Below are positions 49,036-58,779 of a DNA stretch of 64,000 nt, piece after piece. Each line of letters starts with the position of its first letter. The first letter of the stretch is position 1. Under the pieces are notes generated by a model. It had not been told where the DNA came from and made no database searches. It worked only from the letters and a program-made list of their open reading frames with translations. Origin of the DNA: Sphingomonas oligophenolica (GTDB lineage Bacteria; Pseudomonadota; Alphaproteobacteria; Sphingomonadales; Sphingomonadaceae). Location: NCBI RefSeq assembly GCF_006438955.1, contig NZ_RCZK01000008.1, positions 1-64,000 on the forward strand, given 5' to 3'. Made by a program: the position numbers and the translations under genes.

Positions 49036-50217
49036 TCAATCCTGCGGAGCGGGGCCGGTCGACACCGGGATCGCATGGACCGACCGGTCCTGCGCCGCGA
49101 GCAGATAGTCGGCGGTGGTCAGGAACGGCACCGGGTTCACCGCATGCCCGTCGATCCGGACCTCGTAATGGAGATGCGGGCCGGTCGACCGCCCGGTCGA
49201 TCCCATCAGCGCGATCAACTGGCCGCGATGGACGCGGGTGCCGTCGCTGACGAGGATCCTCGACAGATGGCCGTACCGGGTTTGGATGCCCTTGCCATGA
49301 TCGATCTCGACGAGGTTGCCATAGCCGCCTGCGCGTTCGGCGCGGTCGACGACGCCATCGGCGGTCGCATAGACCGGGGTGCCGACCGGGCCGGGAATGT
49401 CGACCCCGGCGTGCATCGCCGCGGTACCACGGAACGGATCGGACCGGATGCCGAAATTGCTGGTGAACTGCAGGTCGGCTACGGGATGGACCGACGGGAT
49501 CGCGATCGTCCCCTGTTGCAGCGTATCGAGCTTCTTCCAGGTCTGGAACAGCGTGCGGAACTGCGCATCGGCCTTGAGGTCCGCGACCGCTTCGGCGCTG
49601 TCGGCGGCGATCATCGGGCCACCCATGCCGCGGCGCGTGGTCCTGATCCGGCTCGCCAGCCCAAGCTTGCGGATTTCCGCGGCGGTATCGGCGTAGCGCT
49701 TGTCGAGCAGCTTCTGCGCTACCTTCGCGAACCCGACCTGACGCGCCTCGACCTTGGCGAGCGGCGCGATCGCAGTCGCGGCCAGTTGGTCCTTGGCGGG
49801 ATCGATCGTCAGCGTGGCGAGTGCCATCCGCTGTTCGGTGCCCGATCCGGTCAGCGCCGCGGCGATCAGCGTCTGGCGCTGTTCGATCCGCTGCGCATGC
49901 GCCGCAGCAACCTGGCGGATCGTCGAGACGCGGTGCTGCATCGAGGCGACCTCATGCTGCATCCGATCGAGACTGGCGGCGGACGTCGCGGGCGCGACGA
50001 CCCCGGTCAGCGCCGCGGCATCATACGCCGCGTGGGCGACGCCATAGCCAGAAAAGCCGATCGTGACTGCACCGACCAGCGCGATCGTCCCCTGGCTGCG
50101 CGCGCTGACGCTCAGGCGCCGCAGCGTCTTGCCGTCGTGAAACAGGAAATCGCGGGGGGTGAAAAAAGAACGCGCGCGCTGAACGAAAGCGCCGGCGGAT
50201 CGTATGAAACGGCTCAT
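49036..50217 (-). CDS. M23-family metallopeptidase (LytM type)
   Basis: This 393-residue membrane-anchored peptidase has a cytosolic N terminus, one transmembrane segment (about residues 45-65, TIALVGAVTIGFSGYGVAHA), a long coiled-coil region (about 80-200) and a C-terminal LytM domain. The zinc ligands are in HAGVDIPGPVGTP and GPHLHYEVRIDG, and GNLVEIDHGKG precedes them. Such proteins cut peptidoglycan cross-links or activate amidases. The coiled coil resembles EnvC/NlpD-like regulators. The ATG at 50217 is the first start before a plausible cytosolic head. Confidence 0.9.
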   Translation of the reverse strand: MSRFIRSAGAFVQRARSFFTPRDFLFHDGKTLRRLSVSARSQGTIALVGAVTIGFSGYGVAHAAYDAAALTGVVAPATSAASLDRMQHEVASMQHRVSTIRQVAAAHAQRIEQRQTLIAAALTGSGTEQRMALATLTIDPAKDQLAATAIAPLAKVEARQVGFAKVAQKLLDKRYADTAAEIRKLGLASRIRTTRRGMGGPMIAADSAEAVADLKADAQFRTLFQTWKKLDTLQQGTIAIPSVHPVADLQFTSNFGIRSDPFRGTAAMHAGVDIPGPVGTPVYATADGVVDRAERAGGYGNLVEIDHGKGIQTRYGHLSRILVSDGTRVHRGQLIALMGSTGRSTGPHLHYEVRIDGHAVNPVPFLTTADYLLAAQDRSVHAIPVSTGPAPQD

Positions 50218-50558
50218 CGTGCCCCATAAATTGCGCCGTATCCGGGTCAATCCGGGCACGACTTCATTCAAGTTCGGTGAAATCGCAGCCCCTCCGCGTC
50301 TCACGATCATGGTTGAACGATAAGCCGCGACGGTGAGCAAGAGCGCGCACGTCATCTCGGGGTCAACCGACGGAAGCGTGCGGCGAGTGGTTGAAAATGT
50401 GGGAACCAGCGCCCGCAACGTCGCAGAAAAGCTGGATTATGCCGCCCCGAAACGCTCGATTCGCGCGCGATACGATGATCGCTATCGACCGATAAGGAGC
50501 ATGACGCCGCGCGATCGCAGCGGTATAGTCGTTTCCATCACAACCGGACGCTGACCCT
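50218..50558. other. interval between the divergent M23 and oxygenase genes
   Basis: About 340 bases. A GTG-started 73-codon frame (50333-50554) is present on the plus strand but lacks recognisable features. Promoters for both divergent genes must lie here; none could be assigned. Confidence 0.35.
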
Positions 50559-51530
50559 ATGCACGACACCCCTACCGCCGACGCCGCGACCGCGCAGGTC
50601 CCGACGCTCAGTCTCGCCGACCAGAAGCGCGATCCGGTCGCCTTCGCTGCCGCGTTCGGCGGGTCGTTCGAACGCTATGGTTTCGCGATCGTCGCCGATC
50701 ACGGCATTCCCGCCGACCTGATCGCGCGCGCCTGGGCGGAAACCGAGAAACTGTTCGCGCTCCCCGATGCCGAAAAGCGCGGCTATTTCGTCGAGGGCGG
50801 CGGCGGCGCGCGCGGCTATACCCCGTTCAAGACCGAAATCGCCAAGGGCGCGAGCGCGGTCGACCTCAAAGAATTCTGGCACGTCGGGCGCGAACTGCCC
50901 GCGGGGCACCGCTTCGCCGACGACATGGCGCCCAACATCTGGCCGGAGCGCCCCGCGGGATTCAAGCCGGTGTTCCTCGAACTGTTCGCCGCGTTCGATC
51001 GCGCGGGCGACCGGCTGCTGTCCGCGATCGCGCGGCATCTGGGGCTCGCCCCCGACTGGTTCGACGCCGCGGTCGGCGACGGCAACAGCGTGCTCAGGCT
51101 GCTCCACTATCCCCCGATCCCCGCCGATGCCGAGGGCGTCCGCGCGGGCGCGCATGAAGACATCAACCTCATCACATTGCTGCTCGGCGCGGAGGAGGCG
51201 GGGCTCGAACTCTACGATCGCACCAACGACACGTGGCTCGCGATCAAGCCGCCCGAGGGCGCGATGGTCGTCAACGTCGGCGACATGCTCCAGCGGCTGA
51301 CCAACAACGTCCTGCCGTCGACCACCCACCGCGTCGTCAACCCGCCGCCCGAACGCCGCGGCCATTCGCGCTATTCGATGCCGTTCTTCCTCCACCCCGC
51401 GCCCGATTTCCTGATCGAGACGCTGCCGCAGACGATCACGTCCGCGAACCCCAACCGCTACCCCACCCCGATCACCGCGCAGGACTACCTGTACGAGCGG
51501 CTCGTCGAAATCGGGCTGATCAAGAAATGA
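50559..51530 (+). CDS. isopenicillin N synthase-like 2OG-Fe(II) oxygenase
   Basis: This 323-residue oxygenase has the iron facial triad His199, Asp201 (HEDINLITLLLG) and His257 (STTHRVVNPP), and the 2-oxoglutarate-binding RYS motif at 271-273. The N-terminal region (FERYGFAIVADHGIP) is a typical DIOX_N domain. The family hydroxylates or desaturates various small molecules, and the substrate is unknown. The following DUF1993 gene overlaps by ATGA. No biosynthetic cluster is visible around it, so a role in general metabolism is likely. Confidence 0.93.
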   Translation: MHDTPTADAATAQVPTLSLADQKRDPVAFAAAFGGSFERYGFAIVADHGIPADLIARAWAETEKLFALPDAEKRGYFVEGGGGARGYTPFKTEIAKGASAVDLKEFWHVGRELPAGHRFADDMAPNIWPERPAGFKPVFLELFAAFDRAGDRLLSAIARHLGLAPDWFDAAVGDGNSVLRLLHYPPIPADAEGVRAGAHEDINLITLLLGAEEAGLELYDRTNDTWLAIKPPEGAMVVNVGDMLQRLTNNVLPSTTHRVVNPPPERRGHSRYSMPFFLHPAPDFLIETLPQTITSANPNRYPTPITAQDYLYERLVEIGLIKK

Positions 51531-52039
51531 GCAGCATGACCTTTTCGATCTACGACGCCTCCGCCCCGGTCTTCGTCAACAGCCTGCGCAACATGCACGC
51601 GTGGCTCGACAAAGCGAGCGATCACGAGGCCGCGCTGATGACCGCCAGCCTCGCCCCCGACATGAAGCCGCTGCCAGCGCAATTCCAGATGGCGTCGGAT
51701 TCGGCGAAGGGCGCGATGGCGCGGCTCACCGGGGTCGAGCCCCCCGCAATGCCCGATACCGAGGCGAGCTTCGCCGACCTCAAGGCGCGGTGCGAGAAGA
51801 CAATCGGGTTCATCGAGGGCATCGCCCCCGCCGCGCTAGCGGATAGCGCCGATCGCCGCGTCGAGCTGCGCTTCCCGAACGGGATGGGTTACGGCTTCAC
51901 CGGCACCCAGTTCCTGACCGGCTTCGCGCTGCCCAACTTCTTCTTCCACGTCACCACCGCCTACGCGATCCTGCGTGCCAATGGGGTTGAGCTGGGGAAA
52001 CCGGATTTCCTCCAGCATCTCGGCCAGCCGAACCTGTAA
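51527..52039 (+). CDS. DUF1993 family protein
   Basis: This 170-residue protein of the DUF1993 family, a DinB-like four-helix bundle, contains FVNSLRNMHAWLDKASDHEA and FTGTQFLTGFALPNFFFHVT, features typical of the family. The His residues could bind metal as in DinB relatives. Its ATG overlaps the oxygenase stop. The family is uncharacterised. Confidence 0.85.
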   Translation: MSSMTFSIYDASAPVFVNSLRNMHAWLDKASDHEAALMTASLAPDMKPLPAQFQMASDSAKGAMARLTGVEPPAMPDTEASFADLKARCEKTIGFIEGIAPAALADSADRRVELRFPNGMGYGFTGTQFLTGFALPNFFFHVTTAYAILRANGVELGKPDFLQHLGQPNL

Positions 52040-52042
52040 GCC

Positions 52043-53269
52043 TCAAACCTCGTCGAACCCCCGGTCGAGGAACCGCGTCGCGAGGGTGCAGTGCATCGCA
52101 ATCCCCTTGGCCATGACGCGTTCGTTGATCGTCATCTTGGTGTTGTGGAGCGGCGGGTTGGTGTGTGGATCGGTGCCGTCGGGTGCGACCCCGATGAACG
52201 CCATCGCGCCGGGGATATCACGCAGGACATAGGAGAAATCCTCGCCGCCCATCATCGGCGCGGGCATCAGGTTCCAGCCGTCGGCACCCCCCATCTCGCC
52301 CGCGACGCGTTCGATCAGCGCGGTCGCGCGCGCATCGTTCATCGTGACCGGATAGCCTTCCTCGATCGAGGTTTCGGCGGTCAGCCCGTGCGCCGCCGCG
52401 ATCCCCTGCGCGATCCGCTCGAACGCGGCGCGCATCATCTCGCGGGTCCGTTCGGACAGCGTCCGCAGCGTGCCCATCAGCACGACCTCGGCGGGGATGA
52501 TGTTGTGCGACGAGCCGGCGTTGATCTTCGTGATCGTCAGCACCGCGGGGTCCGCGACCGGCACGCGCCGCGCGACGAAGGTCTGGAGCGCGGTGACGAT
52601 CTCGCACGCGACGGGAATCGGATCGGCGCAATCATGCGGCATCGCGGCATGCCCGCCGCGCCCGATGATCCGCGCGTGGACGGTGTCGGTCGAGGCGAGC
52701 AGCGGCCCCGGCCGACCGACGAACGTGCCGGCCGGCGCGTTGGGGGTGATATGGAGCGCGAAGGCGGCATCGGGGCGCGGTTCGTCGAGCAGCCCGTCGG
52801 CGATCATGTGGCGCGCGCCGTGATGCCCCTCCTCGCCGGGCTGGAACATGAAGACAACGGTGCCGGGTAGCGAGTCGGCCCTCGCGCTCAGCGCCTTCGC
52901 CGCACCGACCAGCATCGCGGTGTGCGAATCATGCCCGCATGCGTGCATCGCGCCGGGGATCGTCGAGGCGTAATCGAGCCCCGTCTCCTCCTGCATCGGC
53001 AGCGCATCCATGTCGCCGCGCAGCAGCACCGTGCGGCCATTGTCGCCGCGCTGCCCGCGCAGGATCGCGACGAACCCCGTGGTCGACGATCCTTCGCGAA
53101 TCTCGAGCGGCAACCCCTCAAGCGCCGCCTTGATCTTCGCGGTGGTGTTGGGACAATGGAGCCCGATCTCGGGCTCGCGATGAATCGCGCGGCGCAGGTC
53201 GATCGCCTCGTCGAGCCCCGCTTCGCCGACCGCGGTCCAGTCGGTGGAATCGATCGTGTCGAGCGTCAT
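52043..53269 (-). CDS. M20D-family amidohydrolase
   Basis: This 408-residue zinc hydrolase is related to N-acyl-amino acid or hippurate hydrolases. It has DLRRAIHREPEIGLHCPNT at the N terminus, the metal motif HACGHDSHTAMLVGAAK, catalytic Glu in EEGHHGA, and MMGGEDFSYVLRDIPGAM. It acts in the cytosol; the exact amide substrate is not determined. The ATG at 53269 has GGAGAAG upstream; an earlier ATG (53326) is poorer. Confidence 0.92.
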   Translation of the reverse strand: MTLDTIDSTDWTAVGEAGLDEAIDLRRAIHREPEIGLHCPNTTAKIKAALEGLPLEIREGSSTTGFVAILRGQRGDNGRTVLLRGDMDALPMQEETGLDYASTIPGAMHACGHDSHTAMLVGAAKALSARADSLPGTVVFMFQPGEEGHHGARHMIADGLLDEPRPDAAFALHITPNAPAGTFVGRPGPLLASTDTVHARIIGRGGHAAMPHDCADPIPVACEIVTALQTFVARRVPVADPAVLTITKINAGSSHNIIPAEVVLMGTLRTLSERTREMMRAAFERIAQGIAAAHGLTAETSIEEGYPVTMNDARATALIERVAGEMGGADGWNLMPAPMMGGEDFSYVLRDIPGAMAFIGVAPDGTDPHTNPPLHNTKMTINERVMAKGIAMHCTLATRFLDRGFDEV

Positions 53270-53335
53270 CGCGGCTTCTCCTTGAGGCGGGCCCCAGACC
53301 CTACTCCTCGGCCGGGATCGACGCAAAGTCTCAGG

Positions 53336-54979
53336 TCACCGCCCCCTGAGCAATCCTCCGAGCACCCCGCGCAGAACCGATCCTACCATCCCGCCGCCCG
53401 ATGAGCGCCCGCGTGACGACGACCCGAACACCTGCCTACCGAGTTCGTTCGCGACCTGACGCCCGATCGACGATCCTGCCGCGCGGGTCGCGCTGGTCGC
53501 GATCTTCGACCACGGACTGTTCGCCGATGCCCGTGCCGCGTCGCGTTGCTCGCGGTCGGCTTCCTTCAGCGCGGTCGCCTGCTGGCGCGCGGCTTCCTTC
53601 GCCGCGATCGCGTCCGCCTTTGCCTGCGCCGCGACCTGTTTTTCGGCATCGGTCGAGGCCTGCGCCGCCGCCGCCGCCGCGGTCGCCTGCGCGGTCTTGG
53701 CGGTGAGGATTTCCTCCGCACTCTCGCGATCGACCGGGGAATCGTATTTTGCGCCGATCGCGTCAGTCTGGATCAGCACGCCGCGCTCGACCGGAGTCAC
53801 GGGGCCAACCCGACTCGACGGTGCCTTGATCAGCGTTTGCTCGACCGGGGTCGGCGATCCGTCGGGCTGAAGCAGCGAGACCAGCGCCTCGCCGATCTTG
53901 AGTTCGGTGATCACGGTCGCGACATCGACGCCGGGGTTGGCGCGAAACGTGTCCGCCGCGGCTTTCACCGCCGCTTGGTCGCGCGGTGTGAAGGCGTTCA
54001 ATTTGTGCTGGATGCGGTTGTTGAGCTGGCCCGCGACCGTATCGGGGATGTCGATCGGGTTCTGGGTGATGAAATACACCCCCACCCCCTTCGACCGGAT
54101 CAGCCGGACGACCTGCTCGATCTTTTCCTCGACCGCCTTGGGCACATCGTCGAACAGCAGATGCGCCTCGTCGAAGAAGAAGCACAATTTGGGCTTGTCG
54201 GGGTCGCCCACCTCGGGAAGCTGCTCGAACAATTCGCTCATCAGCCACAGCAGGAAGGTCGAATAGAGCTTGGGGCTCTGCATCAACTTGTCGGCGGCGA
54301 GAATGTTGACGATCCCCCGCCCCTTGTCGTCGAGGGTCAGGAAATCGTCGATCTCTAGCGCGGGTTCGCCGAAGAAATGCTCGGCGCCCTGCGTCCGCAG
54401 CTGGAGCAGCGAGCGCTGGATCGCGCCGATCGACTGTTTCGAGACATTGCCATAGGTCGTCGTCAATTCGTCCGCGCGATGGGCGCATTCGCCGAGCATC
54501 GCCTGGAGATCGTCGAGGTCGATCAGCAGCAGCCCTTCCTTGTCGGCAACGTGGAACGCGATCGTCAGCACGCCCTCCTGCACCTCGTTGAGGTCCATCA
54601 GCCGACTGAGCAGCAATGGCCCCATCTCGCTGATCGTGGTGCGGATCGGGTGGCCTTGTTCACCGAACAAGTCCCAGAACTGCACCGGAGTATCGGCATA
54701 GGCCCAATCGTCCTGCCCGATCTCCTTCGCGCGCGCCGCGAAGATGTCGTGGGCTTTGCCCTGCGGCGATCCTGCCAGCGCAAGGCCCGACAGATCACCC
54801 TTCACGTCGGCGACGAAACACGGCACCCCGGCGCGCGAAAACCCCTCGATGATGCCCTGTACCGTCACCGTCTTGCCGGTGCCGGTCGCGCCCGCGATCA
54901 GCCCGTGGCGGTTGGCACGCTTGAGGTCGAGCGCTTGGGGCTTGCCCCCGCCAAAGCCGATATAGATGCCCTCGCCCAT
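53336..54979 (-). CDS. HerA-like helicase domain protein (DUF853/YjgR)
   Basis: This 547-residue ATPase has a Walker A at 30-37 (GATGTGKT) and a Walker B in LCFFFDEAHLLF. The long Ala/Lys-rich linker (about 435-500) is followed by a Gly/Ser-rich C terminus. Related to YjgR/HerA-type motor proteins, but without a NurA partner nearby; function unknown. The ATG at 54979 follows GAGGATAAGCAAC. Confidence 0.9.
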   Translation of the reverse strand: MGEGIYIGFGGGKPQALDLKRANRHGLIAGATGTGKTVTVQGIIEGFSRAGVPCFVADVKGDLSGLALAGSPQGKAHDIFAARAKEIGQDDWAYADTPVQFWDLFGEQGHPIRTTISEMGPLLLSRLMDLNEVQEGVLTIAFHVADKEGLLLIDLDDLQAMLGECAHRADELTTTYGNVSKQSIGAIQRSLLQLRTQGAEHFFGEPALEIDDFLTLDDKGRGIVNILAADKLMQSPKLYSTFLLWLMSELFEQLPEVGDPDKPKLCFFFDEAHLLFDDVPKAVEEKIEQVVRLIRSKGVGVYFITQNPIDIPDTVAGQLNNRIQHKLNAFTPRDQAAVKAAADTFRANPGVDVATVITELKIGEALVSLLQPDGSPTPVEQTLIKAPSSRVGPVTPVERGVLIQTDAIGAKYDSPVDRESAEEILTAKTAQATAAAAAAQASTDAEKQVAAQAKADAIAAKEAARQQATALKEADREQRDAARASANSPWSKIATSATRAAGSSIGRQVANELGRQVFGSSSRGRSSGGGMVGSVLRGVLGGLLRGR

Positions 54980-55028
54980 GTTGCTTATCCTCGTTCCCGC
55001 CGCCGCGTTTCTACGCTCCCGACCGCGC

Positions 55029-55065
55029 AAAAGAAAAGGGCCGCCGCTCCGAGAAGCGGCGACCC
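55029..55065 (-). terminator. Rho-independent terminator after the Do-type protease gene
   Basis: On the minus strand, CGCCGCT pairs with AGCGGCG (55042-55048 with 55055-55061) around a six-base loop, extended by an outer GGG/CCC, and is followed by a T-rich run (plus-strand AAAAGAAAA at 55029-55037). It lies 25 bases after the protease stop. Confidence 0.88.
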
Positions 55066-55089
55066 CTGACCAACCGATCCGGTAGCGGA

Positions 55090-56637
55090 TCAGCCCTTGA
55101 GCTTGAAGGGCAGGAATCGCGCCGGGCCGCTTCCGCGCTTGACCTGGAGCAGCACCTGAGGTCGACCTGCGGCCTTTGCCGACTGGACCAGCCGATCGAC
55201 GTCCGCTGCGGTCTTCACCGGCGTCGCATTGACCGAGATGATCACGTCGCCGCGCTTCAACTTGCCATAAGCGTCGCTCGCGTTGTCGACCGAGGCGATC
55301 ACAACGCCTTGGGTCGACGCGTCAACCCCGATCGCGCGCGCGATGCCGGGGGTGAGCGGTTGCACCGCCATGCCGAGCATGCCGCCCGCGGCGGGTGCTG
55401 CGGTCGAGGACGTATCATCATCGCCGTTATCGGTGCCGCCAAACCCCTGGGTATCGCCACCGACGATCTCGGCGAGCTTGTCCGCGCTCGGACGGGTCGC
55501 GACGGTGACGTTCGCGATTGCGGGCTTGCCGTTGCGCAGGATGTCGAGTCGCGCGGTAGAGCCCGGAGCCACGTTCGAGACGAGATAGGACAATGTCTGT
55601 TCGGGAGTCACCGCCTGACCATTCACCTTCGTGACAACATCGCCCGCGCGGACCCCGCCCTTCGCAGCCGGTCCGCCCGCGGTGGTATCCGCGATCAGCT
55701 CGCCCTGATTCTTGGGAATCCCCAGTGCCGCGGCGGTATCGTCGTCGATCGTCCCCGGCTGGATCTGGACGCCGATATAGCCGCGCTCGATCGTCCCGCC
55801 CTTCATGAAGGTCTGGATGATAGGCTTGGCGGTCGCCGCGGGAATCGCGAAGCCGATCCCGATGTTGCCGCCCGACTGGCTGAATATCTGCGAATTGATG
55901 CCGATGACGTTGCCGTTCATGTCGAACATCGGGCCGCCCGAATTGCCCTGGTTGATCGAGGCATCGGTCTGGATGAAGCGGTCATATGCGCCGCCCTGAC
56001 CGGTGACGCGGTTGATCGACGAGATGATGCCCGCGGTCACGGTGCCGCCCAGCCCGAATGGTTCGCCGATCGCGACCACCCAATCCCCCACGCGCGCGCG
56101 CGATGAATCACCGAATTTCACATAAGGCAGGTTGGTGGCATCAATCTTGAGCAGCGCCAGATCCGAATCCTGGTCTTTGCCGATGACCTTGGCGATATAT
56201 TCCTTGTGATTGCTCAGCGTCACCGCGATCGAATCGACCGTTGCGCCCTGCGCGCCCGGCGAGATCACATGGTTGTTGGTCACGACATAGCCGTCGGGCG
56301 AGATCAGGAAGCCCGATCCCAGCGACTGGCCCTCGCGCTTCACCGGCGCGCCGCCCTGCGCCGCGCCACCGCCGAATAGATCGCCGAACGGCGTGCCCGC
56401 GAACGGATTAGCCTGCTGCTTCTGGACGATGGTCTGCTTGGTCGAGATGTTGACGACCGCGGGCTGGAGCTTGGCGACCATGTCGGCGAAGCTCAGCGGC
56501 GCGCCGGATTTGGGGATCACGGCCTCGATCGCGCCGGGTTCGTTCTGCGCGGATTGGGCATGGCCCGGCTGGAGCGCGATGGTGGCGGTGGCGCCGCCGA
56601 GCAGCAGCGCACCGGTAATGGCATAGGCGTAGCGCAC
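55090..56637 (-). CDS. Do/DegP-type periplasmic serine protease
   Basis: This is a 515-residue protein with a signal peptide (MRYAYAITGALLLGGATATI), a trypsin-like domain and two PDZ domains (about 285-375 and 410-510). The catalytic triad is His123 (VTNNHVISPG), Asp159 (SDLALLKI) and Ser233 (NQGNSGGPMF). It degrades or chaperones misfolded envelope proteins. It is followed by a terminator, and preceded upstream by the HflK/HflC operon. Confidence 0.95.
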   Translation of the reverse strand: MRYAYAITGALLLGGATATIALQPGHAQSAQNEPGAIEAVIPKSGAPLSFADMVAKLQPAVVNISTKQTIVQKQQANPFAGTPFGDLFGGGAAQGGAPVKREGQSLGSGFLISPDGYVVTNNHVISPGAQGATVDSIAVTLSNHKEYIAKVIGKDQDSDLALLKIDATNLPYVKFGDSSRARVGDWVVAIGEPFGLGGTVTAGIISSINRVTGQGGAYDRFIQTDASINQGNSGGPMFDMNGNVIGINSQIFSQSGGNIGIGFAIPAATAKPIIQTFMKGGTIERGYIGVQIQPGTIDDDTAAALGIPKNQGELIADTTAGGPAAKGGVRAGDVVTKVNGQAVTPEQTLSYLVSNVAPGSTARLDILRNGKPAIANVTVATRPSADKLAEIVGGDTQGFGGTDNGDDDTSSTAAPAAGGMLGMAVQPLTPGIARAIGVDASTQGVVIASVDNASDAYGKLKRGDVIISVNATPVKTAADVDRLVQSAKAAGRPQVLLQVKRGSGPARFLPFKLKG

Positions 56638-56731
56638 TATTTATTCTTCCTCTCAGATAGGTCGTTCGCGGTTGCGGACGCAATGCCCGACACCGGCTGA
56701 ACGCCGCTTGAATATGAACGGCCCGGCCGCA

Positions 56732-57610
56732 TCACCGACCACCACCCTCGAACTGCTTCATATAGCTGTTGTTGGGCGACAGGATGATCGAGGTCGATCC
56801 GGTCGGCGTGTCGCCGCCATCAGCGCCGAAGGTGTGCCGGTACGACTGCATCGCGCGATAGAAATCGTAGAAGCTGGCATCCTTCGAAAAGCTTTCGGCA
56901 TAGATGCGCGCGGCATTGGCATCGGCATCGGCACGGACGATCTGCGCGTCCTTGCGGCCCTGTGCTCGAATCGTCACGGCCTGTTGTTGACGTGCAGTTT
57001 GCATCCGCTTCAAGGCGCTGTCGAGCGGGCTGCCGTCGGGCAGGTCAGCGTGCTTGATCCGGACATCGACGATCTGGACGCCATATTGCGTCGCGAGCCG
57101 CTGGAGCCGCCGCTGGATATTGTCCATCACCCGGTCACGTTCTGGGGTGAGCAGCGTCGCGAACGGCTGGTTGCCGAGTTCGGCGCGGATCGAACTGCCG
57201 AGCAGCGGCTGGAGCGCATCGCGCACCCGCTCTTCGGTCGATCCGACGCTGCCGGTCGCGTTCACCGCCTTTAGCGGATCGGTGATCCGGAACCGCGCAT
57301 AGGCATCGACCTCGAGCCGCAGCTGGTCGGACGAGAGCACCTGCTGGTTGTCGTAGTCGACATCGAGCACGCGCTTGTTGATCCACACCAGCCGATCGAC
57401 GAACGGCACCTTCGCGATCATCCCCGCGCCGGTCCGCCCGAACACTTCCTTCGGCTTATACGCGTTGACCGTCCGCACCACCTTTTCGAAGCGCAGCACG
57501 ACGACCTGTTCGGTTTCGGGCACGATCGTGAAGGTCGAGGCCATCAACACGAACGCGAACAGCACCGCTAGTCCGATCGCAACCGGATTGCGCCATAACG
57601 TCGCGCTCAC
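56732..57610 (-). CDS. hflC: HflC, band-7 protease modulator
   Basis: This 292-residue membrane-anchored protein has an N-terminal transmembrane segment (AIGLAVLFAFVLMASTFTIV) and a band-7/SPFH domain with LVWINKRVLDVDYDNQQVLS and ADANAARIYAESFSKDASFY. With HflK it forms a complex that regulates the FtsH protease. The start is GTG at 57610, overlapping the hflK stop (GTGA). The protein is of usual length. Confidence 0.95.
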   Translation of the reverse strand: MSATLWRNPVAIGLAVLFAFVLMASTFTIVPETEQVVVLRFEKVVRTVNAYKPKEVFGRTGAGMIAKVPFVDRLVWINKRVLDVDYDNQQVLSSDQLRLEVDAYARFRITDPLKAVNATGSVGSTEERVRDALQPLLGSSIRAELGNQPFATLLTPERDRVMDNIQRRLQRLATQYGVQIVDVRIKHADLPDGSPLDSALKRMQTARQQQAVTIRAQGRKDAQIVRADADANAARIYAESFSKDASFYDFYRAMQSYRHTFGADGGDTPTGSTSIILSPNNSYMKQFEGGGR

Positions 57611-58710
57611 TGGCCACCCCCTGCCGCTGGCGCGTCGGTGGTCGCGGGTGACACGGTTTCGGGTACCCGCCGCGCGCGATCGAGCGGCAGATAGGGCACG
57701 ACGCCCGGGGTCTCGACGACCGTCTTATCGGATTTCGCCAGCACCGCCTCCATCGTCTCGTAATACATCCGGCGGCGCGTCACCTCGGGGGCGAGCTTAT
57801 ATTGTTCGAACACCTTGTCGAACTGCGCGGCCTCGCCCTGCGCGGCTGCAAGCACCTGCTGCGCATAGGATTGCGCCTGGTTGCGATACGCCTGCGAATC
57901 CTGCTGCGCCGCAGTCACATCCTTGAACGCATCGTTGACGCGCTCGGGGGGATCGGCCTGTTTGATCGCGACGCCCTGGACGACGATGCCCGAATTATAA
58001 TCGCGCAGGATCGTCTCCATCCGCTCCTGGACTTGGTTCTCGATGAACGTGCGGCCAGGCCCCAGGGCTTGGTCCAGCGACACATTGGCGACCACCTCGC
58101 GCATCGCCGCTTCGGCGGTGGCACGCACGGTCTCGCGCGGCTTGTCGATCTGGAAGACGTAATCTTCGGGGCTCGCGATCTTCCACCGCACCGAATAGGC
58201 TAGGTTGATGATATTCTGGTCGCCGGTCAGCATCAGATTCTCGCCGCCACCGTCGGGGAAATCCTCGGTGCGGATGTTCTGGACGTCGACCTTGGTCACG
58301 GTCGCGAACGGCGCGGGCAGCGTGAACTGGACGCCCGGCTGCAGCGTGCCGGTGTAGCGCCCGAAATTGGTGACGACGCCGCGCTGCTGCGGCGCGATCG
58401 GATGGATCGAGGTGAACGCGATCCACACTAGCAGGATAATCCCCGCGCCGATGATCCATAGCCGCCGCGCGTTCGGCCCGGTCGGCAAGCCGCTGAAGCC
58501 ACCGCCACCACCACCGCCACCACCGCCCCGCGCCTTGCGCAGGAAATCGTCGAGCGCGCTCGGTGCGCCGGTCGGCTTGCGGCCTCCCGACGGCGTCGCC
58601 CAGGGGTTGCGCGGCTCGCCCGACGAATCGTCGCCCCCGCCCCAGGGGCCCTTGGGTCGTTCGATGGCAAGGAAGGGAGGGCGTCGGAGCCAGGCCGGCA
58701 AGATCGTCAT
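57607..58710 (-). CDS. hflK: HflK, band-7 protease modulator
   Basis: This 367-residue partner of HflC has a long N-terminal cytosolic head with an unbroken run of 10 Gly residues at about 61-70, a transmembrane segment (WIIGAGIILLVWIAFTSIHP) and a band-7 domain with DKPRETVRATAEAAMREVVA. The ATG at 58710 has AAAGGACGT upstream. The glycine run is encoded by repeated GGN codons and could vary by slippage. It is translationally coupled to hflC and divergent from the Mrp gene. Confidence 0.95.
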   Translation of the reverse strand: MTILPAWLRRPPFLAIERPKGPWGGGDDSSGEPRNPWATPSGGRKPTGAPSALDDFLRKARGGGGGGGGGGFSGLPTGPNARRLWIIGAGIILLVWIAFTSIHPIAPQQRGVVTNFGRYTGTLQPGVQFTLPAPFATVTKVDVQNIRTEDFPDGGGENLMLTGDQNIINLAYSVRWKIASPEDYVFQIDKPRETVRATAEAAMREVVANVSLDQALGPGRTFIENQVQERMETILRDYNSGIVVQGVAIKQADPPERVNDAFKDVTAAQQDSQAYRNQAQSYAQQVLAAAQGEAAQFDKVFEQYKLAPEVTRRRMYYETMEAVLAKSDKTVVETPGVVPYLPLDRARRVPETVSPATTDAPAAGGGQ

Positions 58711-58779
58711 ACGTCCTTTATAGGAGCGCGTCCGCGGAAAAACAGTGGCAAGCGCCCGCGCTAGCCCTATCTCGCCCCG

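Noticed and set aside
50333..50554. A 73-codon GTG-started frame upstream of the oxygenase gene
   Set aside because: No ribosome binding site, domain or convincing codon bias; it lies in what must be the promoter interval.
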